Of a stretch of 64,000 nucleotides of DNA, positions 35,430 through 46,136 are shown piece by piece. The notes below the pieces were generated by a model that was given only the letters and a program-made list of their open reading frames with translations, had not been told where the DNA came from and did no database searches. Numbering within the stretch: the first letter of the stretch is position 1; each line of letters opens with the position of its first letter. The stretch is from NCBI RefSeq assembly GCF_001547755.1, contig NZ_AP013042.1:372001-436000 (forward strand), read 5' to 3'. The translations under genes were made by a program, and so were the position numbers. Source of the stretch: an endosymbiont of Bathymodiolus septemdierum str. Myojin knoll. GTDB lineage: Bacteria; Pseudomonadota; Gammaproteobacteria; PS1; Pseudothioglobaceae.

Positions 35430-36653
35430 ATGTCAAATAGTGATTTACATCAAAAAGCATTGGATTACCATCAGGGCAATCGACCGGGAAAAATTGTCGT
35501 TAATGCGCATAAACCCATGGAAAGCAGTGCAGATTTATCTTTGGCTTATACGCCTGGCGTGGCTGCACCCGTTAGAGAAATTGCCAAAGATGCTAGTAAA
35601 GTAGATTTATACACTGCCAAGGGTAATTTGGTTGCCGTGATTTCAGATGGTTCTGCAGTTTTAGGTTTGGGCAATGTTGGACCTTTAGCATCAAAACCGG
35701 TAATGGAGGGCAAGGCGGTATTGTTTAAAAAATTTGCTGATATTGATGTGTTTGATATTGAAGTTGATACCCAAGATGTTGATGAATTTGTACAAACGGT
35801 GAAAAATATTGCCCCAACTTTTGGGGGTATTAATTTAGAGGATATCTCAGCACCGCGTTGTTTTGAGATTGAACGGCGTTTAATTAAGGAACTTGATATC
35901 CCAGTTTTTCATGATGACCAACACGGCACTGCTATTATTATTTCTGCTGGTTTGTTAAATGCAATTGAGATTCAAGGAAAAAACATTAAAGAAGTGAAAC
36001 TGGTTTGTTTGGGCGCAGGTTCAGCAGGTATTGCCACGCTAAATTTATTATGTAAACTGGGCTTAAATAAAGACAATATTTTATTGGTTGATAAAGAAGG
36101 TGTCGTTTCTACCGACCTTCAAAATGTTAGTCAAGTTAAGGCGCAATATGCGGCAGAAACAGATAAAAAAACTTTGGCCGAAGCTATGCGAGGTTGTGAC
36201 ATATTCATTGGCGTTGCAGCTGCCAATTTGGTGTCTAAAGATATGATAAAGTCAATGGCAAATAATCCAATTGTATTCGCCTTGTCCAATCCTGACCCTG
36301 AAATCTCTCCTGCAGACGCCCACTCAGTGCGTGATGATTTAATTATGGCAACAGGACGCAGTGATTATCCAAATCAAGTGAATAATGTTTTAGGCTTTCC
36401 TTTTATTTTCAGAGGCGCACTTGATGCCAAAGCCAAAGAAATAAATATAGAAATGAAAATTGCTGCCGTGCATGCGCTTAAAGACTTGGCGAAATTAGAG
36501 GTTCCTCAAGAGGTGTTAAAGGCTTACAATGCCGACTCTATGAGCTTTGGCAAAGATTACATTATTCCAAAACCATTCGATAAAAGGTTGGTTGATGTGG
36601 TGCCAAAAGCAGTGTTTGATGCTGCAGTTTTAAGTGGTGTTGCAAATATTTAA
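35430..36653 (+). CDS. maeB: Malic enzyme (NAD(P)-dependent, short form)
   Basis: Decarboxylates malate to pyruvate with NAD(P) reduction. It has 407 residues from the ATG at 35430, preceded by AAAGGAAGC; an in-frame TTG lies 24 bp upstream. Motifs are [49 protein letters not shown] and the Rossmann [11 protein letters not shown]. It lacks the phosphotransacetylase-like domain of E. coli MaeB. Could feed pyruvate to biosynthesis in an organism with an incomplete TCA cycle; that is inference. Confidence 0.92.
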   Translation: MSNSDLHQKALDYHQGNRPGKIVVNAHKPMESSADLSLAYTPGVAAPVREIAKDASKVDLYTAKGNLVAVISDGSAVLGLGNVGPLASKPVMEGKAVLFKKFADIDVFDIEVDTQDVDEFVQTVKNIAPTFGGINLEDISAPRCFEIERRLIKELDIPVFHDDQHGTAIIISAGLLNAIEIQGKNIKEVKLVCLGAGSAGIATLNLLCKLGLNKDNILLVDKEGVVSTDLQNVSQVKAQYAAETDKKTLAEAMRGCDIFIGVAAANLVSKDMIKSMANNPIVFALSNPDPEISPADAHSVRDDLIMATGRSDYPNQVNNVLGFPFIFRGALDAKAKEINIEMKIAAVHALKDLAKLEVPQEVLKAYNADSMSFGKDYIIPKPFDKRLVDVVPKAVFDAAVLSGVANI

Positions 36654-36692
36654 CCTTTCTAAATCTTACGACTAAATTTATTAAAAAAACCC

Positions 36693-36721
36693 TTGTTTAT
36701 CCTGTTAACTTATGGGATAAT
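36693..36721 (+). promoter_or_regulatory. Promoter of the tRNA-tuf operon
   Basis: TTGTTT, 17-bp spacer, GATAAT, ending 17 bp before tRNA-Tyr. Confidence 0.65.
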
Positions 36722-36738
36722 ACCCGATTGCTTTTTGG

Positions 36739-36827
<89 letters not shown>

Positions 36828-36841
36828 GCAAAATAGGATTT

Positions 36842-36915
36842 GCGGGTATCGTATATTGGTATTACCTTGGCCTTCCAAGCCAATGAGACGAGTTCGATTC
36901 TCGTTACCCGCTCCA
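36842..36915 (+). tRNA. tRNA-Gly (TCC)
   Basis: 74 nt; acceptor GCGGGTA/TACCCGC, anticodon loop CTTCCAA, encoded CCA. Confidence 0.96.
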
Positions 36916-36931
36916 TAGTGAAAGAGGTTGC

Positions 36932-37007
<76 letters not shown>

Positions 37008-37039
37008 TAAATTAATGTAATAAAAATGAGGAATATAAA

Positions 37040-38230
37040 ATGTCAAAAGAAAAATTCGAAAGAAACAAACCCCATGTCAATGTTGGCACAATCGGTCATG
37101 TTGACCATGGTAAAACTACCCTAACAGCAGCCATCACCAAAGTAATGGCAGAAGCAAACGGCGGTGAATTTAACGACTATGCAGATATTGATAACGCTCC
37201 TGAAGAAAGAGAACGCGGCATTACTATCTCAACAGCCCATGTAGAATACGAAAGTGAAACGCGTCATTATGCTCATGTAGATTGCCCAGGACATGCGGAT
37301 TATGTTAAAAATATGATTACCGGTGCTGCCCAAATGGACGGCGCTATTATTGTTATCGCTGCCACAGATGGCCCAATGGCACAAACCCGTGAGCACATTC
37401 TTTTGTCTAAGCAAGTTGGTGTTCCATACATCCTTGTTTATATGAATAAAGCCGATATGGTTGACGATGAAGAATTGGTAGAATTGGTTGAAATGGAAAT
37501 CCGTGAGTTATTAACAGAATACGATTTCCCAGGTGATGACACGCCAGTTATCTTTGGCTCTGCACTTAAGGCATTAGAAGGCGATACTTCAGACATCGGT
37601 GTGCCTTCAATCGTCAAACTGGTTGAAGCATTAGACACTTATATTCCAACCCCTAAGCGCGACACAGATAAGACATTCATTATGCCAATTGAAGATGTAT
37701 TCTCAATCTCTGGCCGCGGCACCGTTGTAACAGGTCGTATTGAAGCAGGGGTTGTTAATGTTGGTGACGAATTAGAAATTGTTGGTATCAAAGAAACAAA
37801 AACCACCACTTGTACAGGTGTTGAAATGTTCCGTAAGTTATTAGATTCTGGTGAAGCAGGTGACAATGTTGGCGTGCTTCTTCGTGGCACCAAGCGAGAA
37901 GAAGTTGAACGCGGTCAAGTATTGGCGAAACCAGGCTCTATCAAACCACATGCAAAGTTTGAAGCAGAAATCTATGTCTTAAGCAAAAATGAAGGTGGTC
38001 GTCATACACCATTCTTCAACAACTACCGTCCACAGTTTTATTTTAGAACAACAGATGTAACTGGCGCATGTCAATTACCTGAGGGCGTAGAAATGGTAAT
38101 GCCTGGCGACAATGTGAAAATGCAAGTAGAATTACTTTCTCCGATTGCTATGGAAGATGGTTTAAGATTTGCCATTAGAGAAGGCGGTCGTACGGTTGGC
38201 GCGGGTGTTGTTGCTAAGGTGACAGATTAA
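37040..38230 (+). CDS. tuf: Elongation factor Tu
   Basis: GTPase that brings aminoacyl-tRNA to the ribosome. It has 396 residues with G1 [11 protein letters not shown]3 DCPGHADY, G4 NKADMVD and domains II/III. The order tRNA-Tyr, Gly, Thr, tuf corresponds to the tufB locus of enterics. A terminator and then a probable MITE follow. Confidence 0.98.
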   Translation: MSKEKFERNKPHVNVGTIGHVDHGKTTLTAAITKVMAEANGGEFNDYADIDNAPEERERGITISTAHVEYESETRHYAHVDCPGHADYVKNMITGAAQMDGAIIVIAATDGPMAQTREHILLSKQVGVPYILVYMNKADMVDDEELVELVEMEIRELLTEYDFPGDDTPVIFGSALKALEGDTSDIGVPSIVKLVEALDTYIPTPKRDTDKTFIMPIEDVFSISGRGTVVTGRIEAGVVNVGDELEIVGIKETKTTTCTGVEMFRKLLDSGEAGDNVGVLLRGTKREEVERGQVLAKPGSIKPHAKFEAEIYVLSKNEGGRHTPFFNNYRPQFYFRTTDVTGACQLPEGVEMVMPGDNVKMQVELLSPIAMEDGLRFAIREGGRTVGAGVVAKVTD

Positions 38231-38273
38231 AGGAAATAGTAGAATTGGCTCAGAGGTTTTGAGTCTTATAAAG

Positions 38274-38312
38274 AATACCTTTAGTAATCGTTTGATTAGT
38301 AAAGGTATTTTT
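38274..38312 (+). terminator. Terminator of the tRNA-tuf operon
   Basis: 15-bp arms (38274-38288 and 38295-38309) with one mismatch, ending in five T. The probable MITE begins directly after it. Confidence 0.8.
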
Positions 38313-38315
38313 AAT

Positions 38316-38477
38316 GAGACTGTTGATTATTAAAAGTGCGATTTAGGAAATGCAGAAAATAGTGCATTTTTTACTAAAAAATGAGAAGAATAGCCAGCTA
38401 TTTGACGAGTTTTTTGAGTGAAAAAGGTGCTGTTTTATGTGTTCCATAAATTGTGCTTTTCAATATTCAACAGTCTC
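38316..38477. mobile_element. Probable 162-bp MITE with TTAAT target duplication
   Basis: GAGACTGTTGA (38316-38326) and TCAACAGTCTC (38467-38477) are perfect 11-bp terminal inverted repeats. They are flanked on both sides by TTAAT (38311-38315 and 38478-38482), the expected short target duplication. The interior codes for nothing. The insertion sits between the tuf terminator and tRNA-Trp. The parent transposase is not in the window; the ends resemble IS5-type termini, which is an impression, not a match. Confidence 0.75.
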
Positions 38478-38485
38478 TTAATTTT

Positions 38486-38561
38486 AGGCAAGTGGCTCAA
38501 TTGGTAGAGTGGCGGTCTCCAAAACCGTTGGTTGGGGGTTCGAGTCCCTCCTTGCCTGCCA
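38486..38561 (+). tRNA. tRNA-Trp (CCA)
   Basis: 76 nt; acceptor AGGCAAG/CTTGCCT, anticodon loop CTCCAAA, encoded CCA. Placed before secE. Confidence 0.97.
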
Positions 38562-38582
38562 TATTAAAATAGGATGTGATTT

Positions 38583-38957
38583 GTGAGTAAGAATACAGAA
38601 AGTCAAGTAGCAAAAGAGTCGTCAATAGGAATGTTTGTAGCAATTCTAGTTGTGATTGCTTCGTTAGTGCTTTACTATAGTAACCCATTGGCATTAAACA
38701 CAACGCTTTACAAGGTGTTGGTTTTGTTGGCAGGTTTGGTGGTTGCAGGCTTTGTGTTTTTCAAATCACCACAGGGCATCCGTTTAAATGCGTTTTTCAA
38801 AGAGACAAAAATTGAATTGCGTAAAGTTGTTTGGCCGACCAAAGATGAGACCGTTAAGACGACTGGTATGATTATGGTAGCAGTAGTTATTGTTGCGATA
38901 TTTTTATGGATTGTTGATGCGTTCTTTACTTGGGCTGTTCAACTACTAACAAACTAA
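38583..38957 (+). CDS. secE: Preprotein translocase subunit SecE
   Basis: Clamp subunit of SecYEG. It has 124 residues and three membrane helices (about 17-37, 42-60, 95-117), with the conserved FFKETKIELRKVVWPTKDE before the last. The GTG start follows AGGATG at good distance. nusG follows after 14 bp. Confidence 0.96.
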   Translation: MSKNTESQVAKESSIGMFVAILVVIASLVLYYSNPLALNTTLYKVLVLLAGLVVAGFVFFKSPQGIRLNAFFKETKIELRKVVWPTKDETVKTTGMIMVAVVIVAIFLWIVDAFFTWAVQLLTN

Positions 38958-38971
38958 AAGGGATTATAAAA

Positions 38972-39505
38972 ATGTCTAAGAGATGGTATGTACTCCACGC
39001 AAGAAGCGGATATGAAGCGAAAGTAAAGCTTGCGATTGAAGAAACAATTGAGAGAGAAGGTGTTGTAGATTTGGTTGGTGATATTGTGATTCCAACCGAG
39101 CAAGTAGTAGAAATCAAAGATGGTCAGAAGAAAACAGCAGAACGAAAGTTCTTTCCAGGTTATATGTTGATTAATATGGAACTCACTGAGCAAAGCTGGC
39201 TAGCCATAAAAAACACCACGAATGTGATTGGTTTTATTGGCGGTGTTTCAGGTAAGCCATCGCCGATTACTCAACGAGAAGTTGACAAGATTATGGCGCG
39301 TGTCCAGGAAGGTGCAGACAAGCCTAAACCTAAGGTTGCTTACCAGCCGGGTGAAGAGATTTTGGTTGTTGATGGGCCGTTTAATGAATTTAATGGCACT
39401 GTGGAAGCAGTTAACTATGAAAAGAATTTACTGAAAGTAGAGGTGTTGATTTTTGGACGCACGACATCAGTAGAGTTGGAGTTCTCGCAAGTTGCGAAAA
39501 CTTAA
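38972..39505 (+). CDS. nusG: Transcription termination/antitermination factor NusG
   Basis: Couples RNA polymerase to Rho or the ribosome. It has 177 residues from the ATG at 38972 (MSKRWYVLHARSGYEAKV); a longer frame that begins inside secE is not credible. NGN domain at 1-115 with FFPGYMLINMEL, KOW domain at about 122-177 with EEILVVDGPFNEFNGTVEAVN. Confidence 0.97.
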   Translation: MSKRWYVLHARSGYEAKVKLAIEETIEREGVVDLVGDIVIPTEQVVEIKDGQKKTAERKFFPGYMLINMELTEQSWLAIKNTTNVIGFIGGVSGKPSPITQREVDKIMARVQEGADKPKPKVAYQPGEEILVVDGPFNEFNGTVEAVNYEKNLLKVEVLIFGRTTSVELEFSQVAKT

Positions 39506-39562
39506 TATTTAACAGGGGAGCTTAGTCTAGTATTAAGCGTTTGTACCCACAAGGAGATAAAA

Positions 39563-39991
39563 ATGGCTAAAAAAATTGAATCGTATATTAAGCTGCAGAT
39601 TCCAGCACAAGAGGCAAATCCTTCACCACCAGTAGGTCCAGCATTGGGTCAACACGGTGTGAACATTATGGATTTCTGTAAAGCGTTTAACGCATCAACC
39701 CAAGATATCGATAAAGGTATGAAAGTGCCAGTGGTTATTACGGTTTATAGCGACCGTAGTTTTACTTATATTACTAAAACACCGCCAGCAGCATTGTTAA
39801 TCTTAAAAGTAACAGGCATCAAGAAAGGTAGCGGTGTGCCAAATTTAGATAAAGTTGGCAAGATTACTCGTGCACAATTAGAAGAAGTTGCAGCCATCAA
39901 AATGAAAGATTTGAACGCAAATGACATGGATTCAGCGGTAAATATTATTGCAGGTACAGCCCGTTCTATGGGCATTACGGTGGAGGGTTAA
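39563..39991 (+). CDS. rplK: 50S ribosomal protein L11
   Basis: Component of the GTPase-associated centre. It has 142 residues: [34 protein letters not shown] and the C-terminal [12 protein letters not shown]. It lies 4 bp before rplA. Confidence 0.97.
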
Positions 39992-39995
39992 TCAG

Positions 39996-40691
39996 ATGGC
40001 TAAATTAACTAAAAAACAAAAAGACATTGCAGCAAAAGTTGAAATTGGTAAACAATATTCAATCATTGATGCATTAACTTTATTAAAAGAATGTTCAACT
40101 GCTAAGTTCGACGAGTCTATTGATGTGAGTGTTAACCTTGGTGTTGATGCGAACAAATCTGACCAAAATGTTCGTGGTGCAGTGGTATTGCCAAACGGCA
40201 CGGGAAAGTCAGTGCGTGTTGCGGTATTTACCCAGGGCGACAATGTAGAAAAAGCACAAGCAGCTGGCGCTGATGTTGTTGGTATGGAAGATTTAATGAA
40301 AACAATGCAAGATGGCGATCTTAACTACGATGTGGTTATTGCTTCTCCCGATGCAATGGGTGTTGTTGGTCGTTTAGGTCAAATATTAGGCCCTCGTGGT
40401 CTAATGCCTAACCCTAAAGTAGGCACAGTAACACCAGATGTTGCTACTGCGGTAAAAAATGCAAAAGCAGGCCAAGTGCGTTACCGCACTGACAAAGCAG
40501 GTATTATTCACGCTGGTGTTGGCAAAGCATCATTCACGCCAGAAGCGTTAACTGAAAATATTACTGCTTTAATGGATGCGTTAAAAAAAGCCAAGCCAAG
40601 TTCTGCAAAAGGTGTGTATTTTCAAAAAATAAGTGTTTCATCAACAATGGGTCCAGGCATTAGCGTTGATATAGCATCGGTTGACATTTAG
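39996..40691 (+). CDS. rplA: 50S ribosomal protein L1
   Basis: L1-stalk protein and, in other bacteria, translational repressor of rplKA. It has 231 residues from the ATG at 39996 ([15 protein letters not shown]); an upstream in-frame start lies inside rplK. Contains [18 protein letters not shown]. Confidence 0.97.
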   Translation: MAKLTKKQKDIAAKVEIGKQYSIIDALTLLKECSTAKFDESIDVSVNLGVDANKSDQNVRGAVVLPNGTGKSVRVAVFTQGDNVEKAQAAGADVVGMEDLMKTMQDGDLNYDVVIASPDAMGVVGRLGQILGPRGLMPNPKVGTVTPDVATAVKNAKAGQVRYRTDKAGIIHAGVGKASFTPEALTENITALMDALKKAKPSSAKGVYFQKISVSSTMGPGISVDIASVDI

Positions 40692-40928
40692 TTAACCAAA
40701 ACAAATTCTTTCAGGTCTTAGATTATTCTATGACCTCAGAGACCATAGGTGCAGACAGTCCTTCTGGAGTGTTTGTTTAATTGACTGATAATACAGTTGG
40801 CCTATGTAGAGGGTATGTAAATACTCTAAGGGTGAAAGTTATAAATTATTATAATTTTCTTTTTTAAGGCTGAATTTAGATATCGCAATGCAGTATTTAA
40901 ATTTAGTGACTGTTTAGGAGGGAGGCAA
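40692..40928 (+). promoter_or_regulatory. rplJ leader, probably the L10-binding region
   Basis: A 237-bp gap before rplJ with clear RNA structure: CATAGG (40744-40749) pairs with CCTATG (40801-40806) to enclose smaller hairpins, including CAGACA with TGTTTG, and a further hairpin at about 40807-40828. In other bacteria the L10-(L12)4 complex binds this leader to repress rplJL. The match is by position and shape, not by a search. Confidence 0.5.
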
Positions 40929-41450
40929 ATGGCTCTAAATCTTGAAGCAAAAAAAGTTGTTGTCAAACAGGTGAATGCACTCGCACAGAGTAGTATCGCT
41001 GTTGGCGTAGCTGAGTATCGCGGTTTAACAGTTGAACAAATGACTAATCTTCGTGCAAGTGCAATGGATGCAAGTGTTTCTTTACGCGTTGTAAAGAACT
41101 CATTGGCAAAAAGGGCGCTAGTAGAGACGACATGTGAATGCGTTATGCCTGTGTTAAGTGGGCCGGTAATTCTTGGTTTTTCACAAGAAGACCCGGGTGC
41201 AGTGGCGCGTGTATTTAACGATTTCGTTAAAGAAAACGAAGATTTAGTTGTTAAGGGCTTGGGTGTTTCAGGTGACTTTGTGGAAGCAAATGAACTTAAA
41301 CGCATCGCAGCTTTACCAACCAAAGACCAGGCAATTAGCTTAGTAATGGCACTTATGTTGGCACCAGTAGAGAAACTGGCAAGGAGTCTTAATGATGCTC
41401 CGGGTCAAATCACTCGAGTGGTTTCAGCAGTGGCACAACAAAAACAATAA
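40929..41450 (+). CDS. rplJ: 50S ribosomal protein L10
   Basis: Base of the ribosomal stalk, carrying L7/L12 dimers on its C-terminal helix. It has 173 residues, starting [22 protein letters not shown], with [16 protein letters not shown] and [11 protein letters not shown]. The strong ribosome-binding site GGAGGGAGG precedes it. Confidence 0.97.
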   Translation: MALNLEAKKVVVKQVNALAQSSIAVGVAEYRGLTVEQMTNLRASAMDASVSLRVVKNSLAKRALVETTCECVMPVLSGPVILGFSQEDPGAVARVFNDFVKENEDLVVKGLGVSGDFVEANELKRIAALPTKDQAISLVMALMLAPVEKLARSLNDAPGQITRVVSAVAQQKQ

Positions 41451-41479
41451 TATAAATAAAATAAAAAGGAGTAAATATC

Positions 41480-41857
41480 ATGGCTAAATTAACCAATGAA
41501 GATATTTTAAATGCAATTGCTGATATGTCAGTAATGGATGTTGTAGAGTTAGTTTCTGCAATGGAAGAGAAGTTCGGTGTATCTGCAGCGGCAGCGGCAG
41601 CAGCGCCAGTAGCAGCAGCAGACGCTGGTGCGGCAGTAGAAGAAAAAGATGAGTTTGATGTCGTAATGACAAGTTTCGGTGAAAAGAAAGTTGCTGTTAT
41701 TAAGGCAGTTCGTAGCATTACTGGTCTTGGGCTTAAAGAGGCTAAAGACATGGTTGAAGCGGCACCTGCAGCAATCAAAGAAGGCGTATCTAAGGCTGAA
41801 GCTGAAGATGTTAAAAAGCAGCTTGAAGAAGCTGGCGCTAGCGTAGAACTTAAATAA
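41480..41857 (+). CDS. rplL: 50S ribosomal protein L7/L12
   Basis: Multicopy stalk protein that recruits translation factors. It has 125 residues: N-terminal dimerisation domain, Ala-rich hinge ([17 protein letters not shown]) and C-terminal [24 protein letters not shown]. Confidence 0.97.
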   Translation: MAKLTNEDILNAIADMSVMDVVELVSAMEEKFGVSAAAAAAAPVAAADAGAAVEEKDEFDVVMTSFGEKKVAVIKAVRSITGLGLKEAKDMVEAAPAAIKEGVSKAEAEDVKKQLEEAGASVELK

Positions 41858-41870
41858 TTAAGCGCTATGT

Positions 41871-41908
41871 AAACACTGGAATTTCCACAAGGAGACTCCG
41901 GTGTTTTT
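41871..41908 (+). terminator. Attenuator between rplL and rpoB
   Basis: AAACACTGGA (41871-41880) pairs with TCCGGTGTTT (41897-41906), followed by T. A partial terminator at this place lowers rpoBC relative to rplJL in E. coli. Confidence 0.7.
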
Positions 41909-41930
41909 GCGTTTTTAACAAAGCGCACTT

Positions 41931-41958
41931 TCAACCTATAAATTTTTTTATAGGTTGA
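41931..41958 (+). other. 12-bp hairpin in the rplL-rpoB gap
   Basis: A perfect 12-bp stem (41931-41942 with 41947-41958) around TTTT with no T run after it. It may be an RNase III processing site, as occurs in this gap in E. coli. Confidence 0.5.
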
Positions 41959-42033
41959 CCTATTACTTAGAAGGCTTTATTAATATATTGTCTTTTAAAA
42001 ATGTTAATTGTAAGATTAAATATGTGAGGTACT

Positions 42034-45000
42034 ATGGCTTATTCATTTACTGAAAAAAAACGAATTAGAAATAATTTCGGTTCAAGAGAATCAATTTTAA
42101 AGGAGCCAGATTTATTGGCTATCCAGATTGAATCATTTAACGGTTTTATTCAAGCTGGTGCAGATGAGAAGGCAGATGTGGGATTACACGCTGTTTTTCA
42201 ATCTGTATTTCCAATTACTGCGAATAATGGTTATGCAGAAATTGAATATGTTGATTATGAATTGCAAACGCCAAAATTTAATGTTAAAGAATGTAAATTG
42301 CGTGGTGTTACTTTTGCTTCAATCTTACGGGTTAAATTAAACCTTGTCTTATTTGATAAGAATGGCTCAACGCTAAAGAAAAAGCGTCGTGTTAAGCAAG
42401 TGATTGAAGAAGATGTTTATTTGGGTCAATTGCCATTGATGACAGATACAGGTACTTTTGTTATTAATGGTACTGAGCGTGTTGTAGTCTCTCAATTACA
42501 TCGCTCTCCTGGCGTTATCTTTGAGCATGATAAAGGTAAGACGCATTCTTCGGGTGAAATTTTATTCTCATCGCGTATTATTCCTTACCGTGGCTCTTGG
42601 TTAGATTTTGAATTTGATCATCATGCGCATTTGTATGTTCGTATTGACCGTCGTCGTAAATTACCAGTGACGACCTTATTGCGTGCAATGGGTCTTGATT
42701 CGGCAGCTATCCTTGATACTTTCTATGAGAAAATCGATGTTAAACTAAAGGCAAAATCTTGTGATGTAGGCTTGTCTTCTGAAAAATTAAAAGGTTCAAT
42801 TGCTGAGTTTGATATTATTTCTGGTAAAGATGTAGTGATCGAAAAAGGTCGCCGTGTTACCGCTAAGCACACCAAGATTTTAGAAGCGGCCAAGATTAAA
42901 TCTGTCAATGCGCCACTTGAGTATTTATTAGACAAAGTTATTTCTCAAGATGTGATTGATAAAGAAACGGGCGAAGTTGTATTGGCTTCTAATACCGTTA
43001 TCGGCGAAGAGCAGTTAGAATTGATTGTTAGCACCAAAGTTAAGAAACTTGAAATCCTATATATCAATGAATCTAAGACTGGTGCTTATATTTCTAACAC
43101 CTTGCGTTTAGATGAAACAGAAACAGAAATTGATGCTCGTATGTCTATTTATCATGTGATGCGTCCAGGTGAGCCAGCGACAGCAGATGCGGTTAATTTA
43201 TTGTTTAATAATTTGTTTTTCAAAGGTGAGCGCTATGATCTTTCTAAAGTAGGTCGTATGAAGCTTAATCGTCGTTTAGGTATTGAGTCTGAAACGGGCG
43301 AGCATGTGCTAACAAATGATGATATTTTGAATGTTGTTAAACTATTGATTGATATTAAAGATGGTAAAGATTCTGTTGATGATGTTGACACGCTTGCTAA
43401 CAGACGCGTTAGAGCTATCGGTGAGATGATTGAAAACCAGTTTAGAATTGGTTTAGTGCGTGTTGAAAAGTCGGTTAAAGAAGGTTTAAATCTTGCTGAA
43501 ACAGATGAATTAACCCCGCAAGATTTGATTAATTCTAATCCAGTTTCTGCTGCGGTTAAAGAGTTTTTTGGTTCTTCACAACTGTCTCAGTTTATGGACC
43601 AAGTGAATCCATTGTCAGGTGTGACGCATAAACGACGCATTTCTGCCTTAGGTCCAGGTGGTTTGACGCGTGAACGAGCTGGCTTTGAAGTGCGAGATGT
43701 TCATCCATCGCACTATGGTCGTTTATGCCCGATTGAAACACCAGAAGGTCCAAACATTGGTTTGATTAACACTTTGGCAGTTTATGCCAAAACCAATAAT
43801 TATGGCTTTTTAGAGACGCCGTATCAAATCGTTAAAAAAGGCAAAGTTACTAGCGAAATTATTTATGTGTCTGCGATTGATGAAATTGCACATACGATTG
43901 CACAGGCAAACGCAGGTGTGGATGCTAAAGGTAATTTAACCGATGACTTAATTTCTTGTCGTTGTAAAAATGAATTCGTTTTGGTCAATTCAGAAGATGT
44001 GACTTTAATTGATATCGACTCCAAGCAAATTGCATCAGTGGCAGCATCGTTGATTCCTTTCTTAGAGCATGACGATGCTAACCGTGCGTTAATGGGTTCA
44101 AATATGCAACGACAAGCGGTACCCACTTTACGCGCTGAAAAGCCATTAGTTGGTACAGGTATTGAGCGTGTTGTAGCAACCGATTCTCGTGTTTGTGTTA
44201 CGGCTAAAAATGGCGGTGTGGTTGAGGCAGTTGATGCTTCTCGTATCGTTATTCGTGTTGACTCTAAGCAGGCTAAGGCTGGCGAGTTAGGGGTTGATAT
44301 TTATAATTTAACCAAGTATTCTCGCTCTAATCAAAATACTTGTATTAATCAAAAACCTTTGGTTAAGACGGGTGATAAAATCGCTACAGGTGATGTATTG
44401 GCCGATGGTCCTTCAACGGATATGGGTGAATTGGCGTTAGGTCAAAATATGAAAATTGCCTTTATGCCTTGGAATGGTTACAACTTTGAGGATTCTATCT
44501 TAATTTCTGAGCGTGTTATTCAAGAAGACCGTTATACAACGATTCATATTGAAGAATTAACCGCTTACGCAAGAGACACTACTTTGGGTATGGAGGAAAT
44601 TACTGCCGATATTCCTAATGTGAGCGAATCTGCTTTGGCGAAGTTGGATGAAGTGGGTATTGTTTATGTTGGTGCTCGTGTTAAGGGTGGAGATATCTTG
44701 GTGGGTAAAGTTACCCCTAAGAGTGAAACAGTTCTCTCTCCAGAAGAGAAATTATTACACGCTATCTTTGGTGAAAAAGCCAATAGCGTTAAAGATTCTT
44801 CATTGCGTGTTGGTGCATCAAAATCTGGTGTCGTTATTGATGTTCAGGTTTTTACTCGCGACCGTGTTGAAAAAGATGCACGAGCAATCAGTATTGATGA
44901 AAGTCGTTTGGCGAAAATCAGAAAAGACATTGATGACGAATTCGGCATTATTGATGGTGACATCTTGCGTCGCATTCGCTCAAAACTTTCAGGCAACGAA

Positions 45001-46116
45001 TTAACAAAATCAGCTGCAGGTATTAAAACAGGTGAAAAGTTAAGCGCTAAAAATATGAAAGCTTTAGACAGTGCAGACCTTGCAAAACTTAAAGTGAAGG
45101 ATGCAGCAATCAATAAAGAAGTAGCATCATTGGTTAAACAAGCAAAAGCCAAGCAAGTTGAGTTTGATAAATTCTTTGAGAACGAAAAAGCCAAGATTGA
45201 CGAAGGTGCAGAATTACCACCAGGTGTTATGAAGATGGTTAAAGTTTATGTGGCAACGCGTAAGACCTTGCAAGTCGGTGATAAGATGGCGGGTCGTCAT
45301 GGTAACAAAGGTGTTATTTCTCGTGTATCTCCAGTAGAAGATATGCCTTATCTTGCTGATGGTTCAACCATTGATGTAGTGCTTAACCCACTTGGTGTAC
45401 CTTCTCGAATGAATGTTGGACAAGTGTTAGAAGTTCACTTAGGCTATGCAGCAAAGGGCTTAGGACATAAGATTGCGGCGATGCTTGATGAGAAACGCAA
45501 AGAGATGGTTAAAGACATTAGAGCCTTCTTGGATAAAGTTTACAACTCCTATGGAAAACAAGAAGATTTGGCATTATTCAGCGATGAAGAAATCATTGAA
45601 TTAGCGAACAATCTACGCGAGGGCGTACCAATGGCAACGCCAGTATTTGATGGCATCAAAGAAACAGACATTAAATCTTTATTGAAGTTGGCTGACTTGC
45701 CAGAATCTGGACAAGAACAACTTTATGACGGTCGTACAGGTGAGCCGTTTGACCGTCCAGTAACCGTTGGTTATATGCATATGTTGAAACTGAACCACTT
45801 GGTAGATGACAAGATGCATGCGCGTTCAACCGGCCCTTACTCATTAGTAACACAGCAACCATTAAGTGGTAAGGCGCAATTCGGTGGACAGCGTTTCGGT
45901 GAAATGGAAGTTTGGGCGTTAGAGGCTTATGGTGCGGCACATACGCTGCGTGAAATGTTGACCGTTAAATCGGATGATTTGGTTGGACGAGCAAAGATGT
46001 ATAAGAGCATTGTTGATGGCGTGAATGTCACTGAGTCAGTGATGCCAGAATCCTTTAATGTATTGGTTAAAGAGATTCGTTCATTAGGTATTGATGTTGA
46101 ACTTGATCAACACTAA
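42034..46116 (+). CDS. rpoB: RNA polymerase beta subunit
   Basis: A 1360-residue catalytic subunit. The rifampicin pocket is intact ([10 protein letters not shown]...[14 protein letters not shown]) with only conservative differences from E. coli (QVNPLSGV). Also seen are [33 protein letters not shown] near the catalytic centre and the C-terminal [14 protein letters not shown]. rpoC follows after 20 bp. Confidence 0.98.
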   Translation: MAYSFTEKKRIRNNFGSRESILKEPDLLAIQIESFNGFIQAGADEKADVGLHAVFQSVFPITANNGYAEIEYVDYELQTPKFNVKECKLRGVTFASILRVKLNLVLFDKNGSTLKKKRRVKQVIEEDVYLGQLPLMTDTGTFVINGTERVVVSQLHRSPGVIFEHDKGKTHSSGEILFSSRIIPYRGSWLDFEFDHHAHLYVRIDRRRKLPVTTLLRAMGLDSAAILDTFYEKIDVKLKAKSCDVGLSSEKLKGSIAEFDIISGKDVVIEKGRRVTAKHTKILEAAKIKSVNAPLEYLLDKVISQDVIDKETGEVVLASNTVIGEEQLELIVSTKVKKLEILYINESKTGAYISNTLRLDETETEIDARMSIYHVMRPGEPATADAVNLLFNNLFFKGERYDLSKVGRMKLNRRLGIESETGEHVLTNDDILNVVKLLIDIKDGKDSVDDVDTLANRRVRAIGEMIENQFRIGLVRVEKSVKEGLNLAETDELTPQDLINSNPVSAAVKEFFGSSQLSQFMDQVNPLSGVTHKRRISALGPGGLTRERAGFEVRDVHPSHYGRLCPIETPEGPNIGLINTLAVYAKTNNYGFLETPYQIVKKGKVTSEIIYVSAIDEIAHTIAQANAGVDAKGNLTDDLISCRCKNEFVLVNSEDVTLIDIDSKQIASVAASLIPFLEHDDANRALMGSNMQRQAVPTLRAEKPLVGTGIERVVATDSRVCVTAKNGGVVEAVDASRIVIRVDSKQAKAGELGVDIYNLTKYSRSNQNTCINQKPLVKTGDKIATGDVLADGPSTDMGELALGQNMKIAFMPWNGYNFEDSILISERVIQEDRYTTIHIEELTAYARDTTLGMEEITADIPNVSESALAKLDEVGIVYVGARVKGGDILVGKVTPKSETVLSPEEKLLHAIFGEKANSVKDSSLRVGASKSGVVIDVQVFTRDRVEKDARAISIDESRLAKIRKDIDDEFGIIDGDILRRIRSKLSGNELTKSAAGIKTGEKLSAKNMKALDSADLAKLKVKDAAINKEVASLVKQAKAKQVEFDKFFENEKAKIDEGAELPPGVMKMVKVYVATRKTLQVGDKMAGRHGNKGVISRVSPVEDMPYLADGSTIDVVLNPLGVPSRMNVGQVLEVHLGYAAKGLGHKIAAMLDEKRKEMVKDIRAFLDKVYNSYGKQEDLALFSDEEIIELANNLREGVPMATPVFDGIKETDIKSLLKLADLPESGQEQLYDGRTGEPFDRPVTVGYMHMLKLNHLVDDKMHARSTGPYSLVTQQPLSGKAQFGGQRFGEMEVWALEAYGAAHTLREMLTVKSDDLVGRAKMYKSIVDGVNVTESVMPESFNVLVKEIRSLGIDVELDQH

Positions 46117-46136
46117 TAATAACACGGAGAATAAAT

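Noticed and set aside
41410-41934. Long minus-strand frame opposite rplL
   Set aside because: A shadow of the Ala-rich rplL codons; no start signals or homology.
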